Shown one piece after another: positions 1-7,352 of a stretch of DNA of 64,000 bases. The notes below the pieces were generated by a model that worked only from the letters and a program-made list of their open reading frames with translations, searched no databases and was not told the origin of the DNA. The position numbers and the translations under genes are program-made. The stretch covers positions 62,001 through 126,000 of the forward strand of contig NZ_JAEHOB010000001.1 in NCBI RefSeq assembly GCF_016464705.1. Direction: 5' to 3'. Every line of letters begins with the position of its first letter. The first letter of the stretch is position 1. This DNA is from Qaidamihabitans albus. GTDB lineage: Bacteria > Actinomycetota > Actinomycetes > Mycobacteriales > Pseudonocardiaceae.

Positions 1-2
1 TG

Positions 3-209
3 CCGAGCCTGCCGGGGCTGTCCGCCCTGCCGGGTGCCGGTGACCTGGGTGCCGTTCCGGCGCTGCCCGCGCTGGACGCCGGTTCGCTGACCCCGCAGGC
101 GGACCTGCCCGCGCTGCCGTCGCTCGACTCGACCCCGCTGGGCTCCGGCCCGATGGGTTCGTTCGCGGGCGTGCTCGACGGTGTCAGCGTGAACTCGCTC
201 AACGTCTGA
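3..209 (+). CDS. C-terminal end of a Pro/Leu/Gly-rich secreted-type protein (partial)
   Basis: Only the last 68 residues are in the window; the frame is open from base 3 and stops with TGA at 207-209. The tail is a low-complexity run of Leu, Pro, Ala, Gly and Ser with repeating LPxL units (LPGLSALPG, LPALDAG, LPALPSLDS) and ends SVNSLNV. No catalytic motif is visible. The composition resembles cell-wall or secreted structural proteins of actinomycetes, but the family cannot be named from this fragment. A strong hairpin follows 32 bases after the stop. Confidence 0.6.
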   Translation, partial: PSLPGLSALPGAGDLGAVPALPALDAGSLTPQADLPALPSLDSTPLGSGPMGSFAGVLDGVSVNSLNV

Positions 210-240
210 TCGCACACTGATCTGACCGAGTAGCACACAC

Positions 241-279
241 GGGCCGGGCCCGGGAGCGAACGAGCTCCCGGGCCCGGCC
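241..279 (+). terminator. Rho-independent terminator hairpin
   Basis: A near-perfect stem of about 16 bp pairs GGGCCGGGCCCGGGAGC with GCTCCCGGGCCCGGCC around a 6-base loop, followed by TTCTCC. It sits between the stop of the upstream plus-strand gene and the stop of the convergent dioxygenase gene, so it may serve both. Confidence 0.8.
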
Positions 280-300
280 TTCTCCGTGCCCGCGGCCGGA

Positions 301-1089
301 TCAGCCGAGCTGCACGGAGCGCTTGGCGAGGCCGAACCAGTAGCCGTCGATCGCCGTGCGCGGCGGACCGCTGGCCTCGCCCGCGCCGAGGGAGACGAAC
401 AGCGGCGCGAAGTGCTCGATCCGCGGATGGGCCAGTCGCGCCGCGGGCGCCTTGCGCTCGAAGTCGAGCAGTGCGTCGATGTCTCCGCTGCCGAGCACCT
501 GTTCTCCCCACAGGTCGAACTCGGCCGACCAGGCGGGCGGGGCTCCGGCGCTGTCGCCGACCGACTGCAGCACCTGCAGGTTGTGGGTGAAGAAACCGCT
601 GCCGACGATCAGTACGCCCTCGTCGCGCAGCGGCGCCAGCCTGCGCCCGAGGGCGAACAGCTCACGGGGGTCGAGCGAGGGCATGGAGATCTGGAGCACC
701 GGGATGTCGGCGTCCGGGAACATCTCCACGAGCGGTACGTAAGCGCCGTGGTCGAGGCCGCGATCGGGGGCGTCGCGCACCGGTGCCCGGCCGCCGCGCA
801 GGAGCCCGCGCACGGTGGCGGCCAGCTCCGGTGCCCCGGGGGCCGGGTAGCGCACCTGGTAGTAGTGCTCGGGGAATCCCCAGAAGTCGTAGACCAGCGG
901 CACGGTGGTGGTCGCGCCGATCGTCAGCGGTGCCTCCTCCCAGTGCGCGGAGACGACGAGGATCGCGGTCGGCCTGCGCAGCCCGGCCGACCACTCGGCG
1001 AGCTGGCGAGTCCAGGTCGGGTCGTCCGCGAGCGGTGGCGCGCCGTGGCTGAGGTAGAGCACCGGCATCCGGTCGGCGGTCGCGACCAT
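301..1089 (-). CDS. Class III extradiol dioxygenase, 4,5-DOPA dioxygenase (YgiD) type
   Basis: 262 residues, the usual length for this family. Metal-site histidines lie in the expected order: LSHGAPPL (H15), VSAHWEE (H49), LDHGAYVPL (H114), SGFFTHNL (H169), and a C-terminal EHFAPLFVSLGAG block. Family members are cytoplasmic non-haem metal enzymes that open catechol rings (DOPA, or other catechols in bacteria); the true substrate is unknown. ATG at 1089 is preceded by GGAGGT (plus-strand ACCTCC at 1093-1098), which fixes the start. A 12-bp palindrome (TTGAAGATTCAA) lies just upstream, so single-gene, repressor-controlled expression is likely. The gene stands alone. Confidence 0.85.
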   Translation of the reverse strand: MVATADRMPVLYLSHGAPPLADDPTWTRQLAEWSAGLRRPTAILVVSAHWEEAPLTIGATTTVPLVYDFWGFPEHYYQVRYPAPGAPELAATVRGLLRGGRAPVRDAPDRGLDHGAYVPLVEMFPDADIPVLQISMPSLDPRELFALGRRLAPLRDEGVLIVGSGFFTHNLQVLQSVGDSAGAPPAWSAEFDLWGEQVLGSGDIDALLDFERKAPAARLAHPRIEHFAPLFVSLGAGEASGPPRTAIDGYWFGLAKRSVQLG

Positions 1090-1100
1090 CGCACCTCCAA

Positions 1101-1120
1101 TTGAAGATTCAACTAGTATA
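1101..1120 (-). promoter_or_regulatory. Palindromic operator and -10 of the dioxygenase gene
   Basis: TTGAA-GA-TTCAA at 1101-1112 is a perfect inverted repeat of the kind bound by MarR-family repressors. On the minus strand it directly follows a TATACT -10 hexamer (plus-strand AGTATA, 1115-1120), so a bound repressor would cover the start of transcription. No -35 with normal spacing is evident. Confidence 0.5.
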
Positions 1121-1149
1121 GCCGACAGCCGCCGTCACCGCACGCGGCT

Positions 1150-1155
1150 TACCAT
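1150..1155 (+). promoter_or_regulatory. -10 hexamer TACCAT, predicted leaderless start at 1161
   Basis: TACCAT ends 5 nt before the ATG of the small membrane protein gene, and no Shine-Dalgarno sequence fits. Confidence 0.45.
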
Positions 1156-1160
1156 GAGGC

Positions 1161-1532
1161 ATGGTCGGGAACATCCTGATCTATCTCGCCGTGGTCATCG
1201 GGCCCACGGCGCTGTTCTGGCTCGCCTTCAGGGTGCCGCGACTCGTCGAGAACGCGCGCCGTCGCCGGGCCAGTGCGCCCGCCGGGCCGCCGGTCGAGCG
1301 TGTCGCCGCCGATCTGCGCCGGGTGCGCCGCTCGCTGGCCGGGCTCGCTCCGGACGCGCCCGTGGTTCGCCGCCGCGCCACCGGCCAGGCCTATGACGCG
1401 CTACTGATGCAGGCGTGCCAGGCGGTGGAGGTGCCGCACCGGCTGGACACCGTGCCCGACGGCATCGAACGCGAGCTGGAGCGGCTGCGGGTGGAGGAGG
1501 CGCTGCGCGGCGCGGGCCTCGCCATTCCGTGA
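1161..1532 (+). CDS. Small single-pass membrane protein of unknown function
   Basis: 123 residues. Residues 4-25 (ILIYLAVVIGPTALFWLAF) form one transmembrane helix, followed at once by an Arg-rich stretch (RLVENARRRRAS) that should place the rest in the cytosol. The remainder is a basic, probably helical domain ending VEEALRGAGLAIP. I do not recognise the family. It stands alone between the dioxygenase (divergent) and a convergent hypothetical gene; a 46-bp palindromic repeat lies after its stop. Confidence 0.6.
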   Translation: MVGNILIYLAVVIGPTALFWLAFRVPRLVENARRRRASAPAGPPVERVAADLRRVRRSLAGLAPDAPVVRRRATGQAYDALLMQACQAVEVPHRLDTVPDGIERELERLRVEEALRGAGLAIP

Positions 1533-1581
1533 GGGTCTCAACCTCAATGACATGTGCGCGCGGCGTTGTGCCTGGTCACCT

Positions 1582-1627
1582 CTCGTGAGTGCGCATGCGA
1601 GTTAGAACACTGCTACGCACTCACGAC
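1582..1627. repeat. 46-bp palindromic intergenic repeat, copy 1
   Basis: Arms TCGTGAGTGCG (1583-1593) and CGCACTCACGA (1616-1626) enclose a less well conserved core. It is the most diverged of four copies in the window (others at 9672, 24686 and 58435). It lies between two convergent genes and probably works as a bidirectional transcription terminator. Confidence 0.75.
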
Positions 1628-1672
1628 CGGTGGCCTGCGGCGTTGGTCGACGAGAGTGGCGTGCTGCGCGAG

Positions 1673-2293
1673 TCAGCGTTCGAACGGCAACCATGTGTAG
1701 TGGTCGGCGGCGAGACTGTCCCGTGCGCCGGTGTTGCTGGTGATCACTCTCGCGCCGCCGTCGAAAGGGTGGTAGAGCCAGCTCAGGGTACGGTCGGTGA
1801 GGATGACGCCGTCAGTGCCGTCGTTGGCCACCAGCGACAGGAGTTGGTCCAGCGCGGGATCGTTGACCGTGGTCCGGGCGACGAAGTGGTGCTGCCAGGC
1901 GTGGTAGCCCGGGTCGATGCCGAGATCGTCACTGCGCCAGTGCACGGCCTCAGGCATGACGCGGGCGACCAGCTCGTCGCGCGCCGTGGGCTCCGAGGTC
2001 GCTGACCACGAGCAGGTGATCGCGAGGAGCACGTCGTCGCCGGGGAGCGGGGTGTCATCGAGCAGCGCTTCGAGAAGCACATGGTGGCGGCGCAGGATCT
2101 CGGCGTGTTCGGTGTCCGTGCTGGCGTATCTTTTCGACTCCGGCAAGCTGTCGAACCTGACCGACTGCCGGCGGAACTGAGCGTGGAGTCGTCCTGCGAC
2201 CGGTACGCATGTGCCCCAGAGCCTGCTCCACGCCCGACCCAGTGCGGAGATATTGACGCCGATGCCGTGTTGCGCGCTCGTGGGTGAGTTCAT
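1673..2293 (-). CDS. Conserved hypothetical protein with a PESKRY motif
   Basis: 206 residues, soluble, no signal peptide. Recognisable pieces are VRFDSLPESKRYA (about 45-57), an acidic helix followed by LLAITCSWSA, and DPGYHAWQHHFVART (about 126-140). The layout recalls DUF3885-like proteins of actinomycetes, but I cannot confirm the assignment. ATG 2293 has GGAGG only one base upstream, so a start slightly further in is possible. The gene ends convergently with the small membrane protein and lies just downstream of dnaB on the same strand (52-bp gap), with no obvious shared role. Confidence 0.5.
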   Translation of the reverse strand: MNSPTSAQHGIGVNISALGRAWSRLWGTCVPVAGRLHAQFRRQSVRFDSLPESKRYASTDTEHAEILRRHHVLLEALLDDTPLPGDDVLLAITCSWSATSEPTARDELVARVMPEAVHWRSDDLGIDPGYHAWQHHFVARTTVNDPALDQLLSLVANDGTDGVILTDRTLSWLYHPFDGGARVITSNTGARDSLAADHYTWLPFER

Positions 2294-2344
2294 GCCTCCA
2301 TAGTGTCCGATGCGTCGCCGATCCTGAGACTCTGCCGGAGCGCG

Positions 2345-4669
2345 CTACTCCTGGGCGAGGTCGGCGAAGCGGCTGTAGTGCAGCTGGTGGGCCACCGTGA
2401 TCGTGCTGGTCGGCCCCGCGCGGTGCTTGGCGAGGATCAGGTCGGCCTCGCCCGCCCGGGGATCGTCGCGTTCCCACGCGTCCGGCCGGTTGATCAGCAG
2501 CACCATGTCGGCGTCCTGCTCCAGTGAACCGGACTCACGCAGGTCGGAAAGCATCGGGCGCTTGTCCGTGCGCTGCTCGGGACCACGGTTGAGCTGGCTG
2601 ATCGCCACCACCGGCACCTCGATCTCCTTGGCGAGCAGCTTCAGCTGCCGGGAGAACTCGGACACCTCCTGCTGCCGGGACTCGACGCGCTTGCCCGAGG
2701 TCATCAGCTGCATGTAGTCGACGACCACGAGCTTGAGGTCGTTGCGCTGCTTGAGCCGCCGCGCCTTCGCGCGAATCTCCATCATGGTCAGGTTCGGCGA
2801 GTCGTCGATGAACAGCGGCGCCTCGCTGATCTCGCTCATCCGCCTGGCGAGCCGGGTCCAGTCGTCGTCGGACATCCGGCCACCACGCATGTCCGCGAGC
2901 CGGATCCGCGCCTCCGCCGACAGCATGCGCATGACGATCTCGGTGCGGCTCATCTCCAGCGAGAAGATGACGCTGGTCATGCCGTGCCGGATCGAGCACG
3001 AACGCGCGAAGTCCAGTCCCAGCGTCGAGTTGTGCGTCGGGATCATCGACCGCCCCGCCAGGTACAGGTGGTCGCGGGCGTCCACCTCGACACAGCGCAC
3101 CGGCACGCTCGGCACCGGCCGCACCGCCACGATGTGCCGGTTCCGCGGCACGCCAGGGCGGCCCGCGAGGCGGTCCTTGTGTTCGAGGTGCTTGCGCTCC
3201 AGCCGGAAGAGCCGTTCGTGCGCGGTGAACTCGACCGCGCGGGCGTCGGTCGTCTCGCACCGGTGGCCGAGGCTCACGATCAGTTCGCGGACGTCCGCGG
3301 CCAGCCGGGGGCCGGTGACCGGGAGTCGCGCGGCGCCGGAGGCGGTGACCGTGCCCCCGGTGTCCAGCAGCCCGGCCAGCAGTGCCCGCCGCTGCTCGAC
3401 GGAGCCGCGGAGGTACACGGCGGGGATGTGCCTGTCCGCCAGCACACCGAGGGCGGTCAGCGTGGCTCGCACGGCGCCGGGGTCCGGCGCCCCGAGGTCG
3501 TACGAGCCGTCGCCGTGTGGCCGGACGGTGAGCCCCGCCCCGGCTTCGAGACGGCACACGGTCTCCGGATCGGCGGTGCTGAGCCGCGGGCCCGCCGGGT
3601 CGCCGCCGCCCAGCCAGGCGCCGAGCGCGTACGGGTGCAGCGGCAGCCGCCGCTCGGGCAGCCGGAGCGCGCCCGTCGGCCGCACCGAGTGTTCGAGCGG
3701 CGCGCACGCGGCGATCTCCTCGGTGGTGCGGATTCCCTGGGCACCGGTCGAGGTGCCGGTGAGCCACTGGTGCAGTGCGTCCGCGACGATCACGGACCCG
3801 TCGGAGAACTCGACCCGGTAGCAGGGGCGGCCGTGCATGACCTCGGTGGCCGCGACGACGGTCGTGGGCCGCCCGTCCGCGCCGAGGAGTTCGTCGCCGG
3901 GGCCGACCTCGCCCATCGTGGTCCAGCCACGCGGCGTGGGCAGCGGGGTGTCCAGCGCCAGTGCCTTCCCGACACCTGGACGGGCGGCGACGATAACCAT
4001 CTGGCCCGCGTGCAGGCCGTTCGTCACGTCGTCGAGGTCGAGAAAGCCGGTCGGGATGCCCTGAGCGGTGCCGCCGCGCGACGCGATCGCGTCGATCTCG
4101 TCCATGGTCGGCTGCAGCAGCTCTTCGAGGGCGACGTAGTCCTCGCTGGTGCGCCGCTCGGTGACGTCGTAGACGGCCGCCTGCGCGCGGTCGACGACCT
4201 CGTCGATGTTGCTGCCGTCGCCGCCGTCGGCGTTCGCGCCGTACCCGTACTGCACGATCCGCGTACCCGCCTCGACCAGCCTGCGCAGCACCGCCTTCTC
4301 GGCGACGATCTCGGCGTAGTAGCCGGCGTTGGCGGCCGTCGGCACGGTCGCGATCAGGGTGTGCAGGTACGGGGCGCCGCCCACCCGGTTGAGCTCGCCG
4401 CGGCGCTCCAGCTCTGCGGAGACGGTGATCGGGTCAGCCGGCTCCCCGCGGCCGTACAGATCGAGAACGCAGTCGTAGACCGCCTGGTGCGCGGGGCGGT
4501 AGAAGTCGCCGGGACGGAGCACCTCGACCACGTCGGCAATCGCGTCCTTCGAGAGCAGCATGCCGCCGAGCACGGATTGCTCGGCGGCCACGTCCTGTGG
4601 CGGCTGGCGATCGAACCCGCCTTGCTCGCCGGGGGCGAATGCGGGACTGCGGTCGTCGGTGATCGCCAC
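2345..4669 (-). CDS. dnaB: Replicative DNA helicase DnaB with an in-frame intein
   Basis: The ring helicase that unwinds DNA at the replication fork. From the GTG at 4669 the precursor is 774 residues; removing a 312-residue intein (236-547) leaves 462, the normal DnaB length. The N-terminal domain begins PQDVAAEQSVLGGMLLS; the RecA-type core has Walker A ARPGVGK/ST split exactly by the intein, VVVDYMQLM as Walker B, and SQLNRGPEQR with SDLRESGSLEQDAD as late motifs. The GTG is chosen because GAGGAGGT (plus strand 4680-4687) lies 10 nt upstream and homologues begin at this point; an ATG at 4735 would add 22 residues. Activity requires protein splicing. Gene order (ino1 to dnaB) matches mycobacteria. 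Confidence 0.95.
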   Translation of the reverse strand: MAITDDRSPAFAPGEQGGFDRQPPQDVAAEQSVLGGMLLSKDAIADVVEVLRPGDFYRPAHQAVYDCVLDLYGRGEPADPITVSAELERRGELNRVGGAPYLHTLIATVPTAANAGYYAEIVAEKAVLRRLVEAGTRIVQYGYGANADGGDGSNIDEVVDRAQAAVYDVTERRTSEDYVALEELLQPTMDEIDAIASRGGTAQGIPTGFLDLDDVTNGLHAGQMVIVAARPGVGKALALDTPLPTPRGWTTMGEVGPGDELLGADGRPTTVVAATEVMHGRPCYRVEFSDGSVIVADALHQWLTGTSTGAQGIRTTEEIAACAPLEHSVRPTGALRLPERRLPLHPYALGAWLGGGDPAGPRLSTADPETVCRLEAGAGLTVRPHGDGSYDLGAPDPGAVRATLTALGVLADRHIPAVYLRGSVEQRRALLAGLLDTGGTVTASGAARLPVTGPRLAADVRELIVSLGHRCETTDARAVEFTAHERLFRLERKHLEHKDRLAGRPGVPRNRHIVAVRPVPSVPVRCVEVDARDHLYLAGRSMIPTHNSTLGLDFARSCSIRHGMTSVIFSLEMSRTEIVMRMLSAEARIRLADMRGGRMSDDDWTRLARRMSEISEAPLFIDDSPNLTMMEIRAKARRLKQRNDLKLVVVDYMQLMTSGKRVESRQQEVSEFSRQLKLLAKEIEVPVVAISQLNRGPEQRTDKRPMLSDLRESGSLEQDADMVLLINRPDAWERDDPRAGEADLILAKHRAGPTSTITVAHQLHYSRFADLAQE
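3029..3964 (-). mobile_element. Class 3 intein in the DnaB P-loop, LAGLIDADG endonuclease type
   Basis: 312 residues (236-547 of DnaB) between GVGK and STLGLDF. The first residue is Ala, so the usual Cys/Ser1 nucleophile is absent. Instead the three class 3 marker residues are present: Trp302 in block B (ADALHQW), Cys526 in block F (VRCVEVD), Thr545 in block G (PTHN). The C-terminal His-Asn (546-547) and the +1 Ser are intact, so splicing by the block F Cys mechanism is expected. Two endonuclease motifs are recognisable: LGAWLGGGD (349-357) and LAGLLDTGG (431-439). The first has Gly where an acidic residue is expected, suggesting a decaying homing nuclease. Confidence 0.9.
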
Positions 4670-5071
4670 CGGTGCAGGCACCTCCTCAAGACTGGGCAGT
4701 CGAACACCCGTTCGAATTATAGCGGATCCGGTCACGTTCGCCCGGGCTTTTCTTCCCGGCGTTTCGCCCGTCGGATGGGCACGCTAGATCGCTCGGAAGG
4801 AGCAGCGCAATTTGGCCTGGGGACCGCCCTGTGTACTACCTGTGGATGGCAGCGCCGAACGAATCACAAGCGGCGCAAACCCTGTGCACAACCTGGGGGT
4901 AAACACACGAGCGTACAAGAAAATCGCAGGTCAGAGGGTGTGGGCAACCTGTGGATAAGTTTGCGAAAACTCGTCCGGCGTGTCGGCCGGACACCCTCGC
5001 TCGGCGTGTCGCCTCCCCCGGCCGTCCGCCTGGTTGTGGGCTACCTGTGGATGGAAGCTACGGAGCGTCGA
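4670..5071. promoter_or_regulatory. dnaB upstream region with repeated TGTGGAT (DnaA-box-like) motifs
   Basis: This gene-free stretch holds three copies of one 14-bp motif: CTACCTGTGGATGG at 4836-4849 and 5041-5054, and CAACCTGTGGATAA at 4945-4958. TGTGCACAA lies at 4883-4891. TGTGGATAA is the complement of a TTATCCACA DnaA box. No clear -10/-35 for dnaB is visible. It may be a DnaA titration or regulatory site, or only chance repeats. Confidence 0.4.
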
Positions 5072-5103
5072 GTGTCCACCCGTTGGGCTGAACGGGTGGA
5101 CAC
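5072..5103 (-). terminator. Terminator hairpin after the espG-like gene
   Basis: A perfect 13-bp stem, GTGTCCACCCGTT (5072-5084) with AACGGGTGGACAC (5091-5103), and a 6-base loop, lies just beyond the stop of the minus-strand EspG-family gene. Confidence 0.75.
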
Positions 5104-5106
5104 GAC

Positions 5107-5892
5107 TCAGAAAACCGGTAGCCGACCCTGTGCGCTCCGTAACCGATCCGTGAGCAGTTGCGGCGTGCCGGGCGTGAACGCGATGAGCGGCTCGCCACTG
5201 CCCGGCAGCTCCTCGGTCAGCCAGCGCCCCTCGCTCGTGTCGATGTAGTTCACCGGGCGCTCGGCGCGCTGGCGGATGCCGCTGCGCCCGCGTGCGGCGA
5301 CGTACAGACTGCCGCCGCCGAGCCGGGGCAGGCCGAGCAACCGCCGCAGCTCGTCGGCTTCGCGAGTCTCCGCGGAGGGCGCCGAACCGCGCAGCACCCC
5401 GGCGCCGTCGTCGGGGCGCCGCCCTCCGGTGACCTCGCTCTTCGGCACCCGCAACGGCTGCCCGCGGCCGGGCGCGAGCCGGGGGACCTGGGCCAGGAAG
5501 CCGTCCACCAGCTCGTCCGGGCGCAGCGAGGTCAGCACGACGCCCTCGTGCTCGGTGTTGCGCGCCAGCACGAACGCCTCGCCACCGGCGCTGCCCGCGA
5601 GCAGCGTGTAGTCAAGGGACCTGCCGTCGTACCCGCCGTTGATCCAGGCGTAGTACTCCAGGCTGGGCCGGGCGACCGCCTCGACGGTGGCCAGCAGGCC
5701 GCGATCGACGCCACCCCGGTCGAGCAGCCCGTACCGGGCGAGCTCGGCGTTCGCGCGCTCGTCCGCCCTGCGCCGCGCCTGCTCGCTCTCCCAGACGGGC
5801 GTGCCGGCGAGGACGGTGTGCGGTTCCGCGCCGTGCCTGCGGATCAGGTTGAGCAGGGTGCCGGTTGTCAACGTCGCCTGCTGGTCCAGCAC
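5107..5892 (-). CDS. EspG-family ESX secretion-associated chaperone
   Basis: 261 residues. The fold signature of EspG proteins is visible: an N-terminal helix-strand region, the central YYAWINGG / GRSLDYTLLAGSAGGEAFVLARN block, and a C-terminal NYIDTSEGRWL segment. EspG proteins bind PE/PPE partners in the cytosol and deliver them to a type VII (ESX) secretion channel. It is the last gene of a three-gene unit with an ESX-like and a PPE-like gene, 40 bp after the latter. GTG 5892 is preceded by GAGGG. No ESX ATPase or channel gene is in the window, so it must work with a machine encoded elsewhere. Confidence 0.75.
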   Translation of the reverse strand: MLDQQATLTTGTLLNLIRRHGAEPHTVLAGTPVWESEQARRRADERANAELARYGLLDRGGVDRGLLATVEAVARPSLEYYAWINGGYDGRSLDYTLLAGSAGGEAFVLARNTEHEGVVLTSLRPDELVDGFLAQVPRLAPGRGQPLRVPKSEVTGGRRPDDGAGVLRGSAPSAETREADELRRLLGLPRLGGGSLYVAARGRSGIRQRAERPVNYIDTSEGRWLTEELPGSGEPLIAFTPGTPQLLTDRLRSAQGRLPVF

Positions 5893-5932
5893 CGTGGTGC
5901 TCCCTCTTGTCCTGTGTCGTCTGCCTTGCGCG

Positions 5933-7327
5933 CTACTCGCCGATCACCGGCGGCGCGGTCAGCTCGTCGCTGCCGAACAGCGAGTTCGGATCCTCCTCGA
6001 CGAGGAACTTCGACTGGTGTTCCTCGTCGTCGGAGCCCTTGCCGCCGCCGCGGCCGGCTCCGCCCATGCCGCCCATCATGCCGCCGCCCATGCCACGGCC
6101 CGCGGCACCGGCCGCGCCCGCGGCGGCTCCGCCCATTCCGCCACCCCCGCGGGGTCCGGGCGCGGCCGCACCGGTGCCCGCACCGGGTGCCTGCGCACCC
6201 GCGCCCGGCCCGAAACCGGCCGCGCCGCCGGCGAACCCACCGGCACCGGACCCGCCACCGGCGGAGCCACCCGGACCGAAGCCACCGGCACCACCACCGG
6301 GAACGGAACCGCCACCGCCTCCGAAGTCGGCCGAGGGCACCCTGCTCGGAGTGAAGCCCGAGGTGTTGGTGCGTTCGTCCCATTCACCGGGCCGGAAGCC
6401 GCCACCAGGCATGTGGCCCGGGCGATTGCCGTCACCGTCGTCACGGCCGTCACCGCCCGGCAGGTTGCCCGGCGGCGGGAAGTCCACGTTGCCCGGACCG
6501 CTGGGCCCCCCTGGCGATCCGGGCCCGCCCGGCACCGTGCCGGGTGCGAGTGGGGTGTCGGGGCCGCCGGGCGTGCCGGGCCCACCAGGAACACCAGAAA
6601 CACCAGGAACACTGCCTGGTGGATGGCCGCTGCCGCCGGGGCCGATGGGTGTGCTCGGCGTGCCCCCGCGGTCGTCGCCAGGACGCTCGTCCCCGTTGTC
6701 CCCCCGGTCACCGCCGTCGTCGACCTCGACATCGTCGATCTCCCGGTCCAGCGCGCTGTAGTTCGGCATGCCCTTGCCGTTGGCGCCGCTGGCCTGGAAG
6801 TACTCGTTGAACGCGTCGACGTTCGCCTGCGCCCTGGTGTTGTAGTCCTTGATCGCGCGGTCGGTGTCGGTCTCCCACGGCGTGATGTCGTTGAGAAAAC
6901 TGCTCTTCGGGGGCTCCTGCGGAATGGGCTGCACCTTCGCGTGCACCGAGCCGAACGCGGCTGTCTGCTCGCCGAGGTAGCGGTCGCTGTCCTGCAGCTT
7001 CACGTGGGAGTCTTCCATCCAGGTCTTGAGCGGGTGCGCGCCGGACTTCGCGGCGTCCGCGCCGTCACCCTGCCAGGCGCGGTCCATCATCCGGTTCAGC
7101 TCGGCGATCTGGTCGACCCGCCGCTGGTACGCGGCCTTCAGCCGGCCGGCGGAGGCCTGGCCTTCGCTGAGCGAGCCGGGCCCCTCACCGGTCGTGATGC
7201 GTTCCCAGATCTGGTACGCGTCGATCCGCCGGTCGCCGCCCTCGGCGGCGTAGTCCCCGGCCTCGTCCTGGGTCGCGGCGCCGTAGGTCGCGGCAGCCGC
7301 GACGATCGGCAGCAGAAAGAAAGGCAT
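5933..7327 (-). CDS. PPE-like ESX substrate with a collagen-like Gly/Pro-rich tail
   Basis: 464 residues from ATG 7327 (longer upstream reading is noise). Residues 1-190 are mostly helical (YQIWERITTGEGPGSLSEG, then helices with WQGDGADAAKSG), as in PPE-type proteins of Pseudonocardiaceae. From about 215 the chain is low complexity: Gly-Pro-X repeats (about 225-295), then Gly-Ala-Met-rich runs. The conserved end is acidic: EEDPNSLFGSDELTAPPVIGE. Such proteins are exported through ESX systems or displayed on the cell surface. It lies 25 bp after the ESX-like gene and 40 bp before the EspG chaperone, which supports co-expression and partnership. Confidence 0.7.
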   Translation of the reverse strand: MPFFLLPIVAAAATYGAATQDEAGDYAAEGGDRRIDAYQIWERITTGEGPGSLSEGQASAGRLKAAYQRRVDQIAELNRMMDRAWQGDGADAAKSGAHPLKTWMEDSHVKLQDSDRYLGEQTAAFGSVHAKVQPIPQEPPKSSFLNDITPWETDTDRAIKDYNTRAQANVDAFNEYFQASGANGKGMPNYSALDREIDDVEVDDGGDRGDNGDERPGDDRGGTPSTPIGPGGSGHPPGSVPGVSGVPGGPGTPGGPDTPLAPGTVPGGPGSPGGPSGPGNVDFPPPGNLPGGDGRDDGDGNRPGHMPGGGFRPGEWDERTNTSGFTPSRVPSADFGGGGGSVPGGGAGGFGPGGSAGGGSGAGGFAGGAAGFGPGAGAQAPGAGTGAAAPGPRGGGGMGGAAAGAAGAAGRGMGGGMMGGMGGAGRGGGKGSDDEEHQSKFLVEEDPNSLFGSDELTAPPVIGE

Positions 7328-7352
7328 CTCGATCAGACCCCCGGTGCGGTTC

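Noticed and set aside
286-1104. Long plus-strand reading frame antisense to the dioxygenase gene
   Set aside because: It is a GC-bias shadow: Arg/Gly/Ala-rich translation, no domain, no ribosome site, while the minus strand carries a complete enzyme with conserved motifs.
1673-2293. Hypothetical PESKRY protein as a toxin-immunity protein
   Set aside because: There is no toxin gene or polymorphic toxin context nearby, and the similarity I recall is too weak to support that role.
4670-5106. The dnaB upstream region as a replication origin
   Set aside because: There are only a few DnaA-box-like sites, no AT-rich unwinding element and no dnaA, dnaN or rpmH nearby. Gene order suggests oriC is tens of kilobases away.
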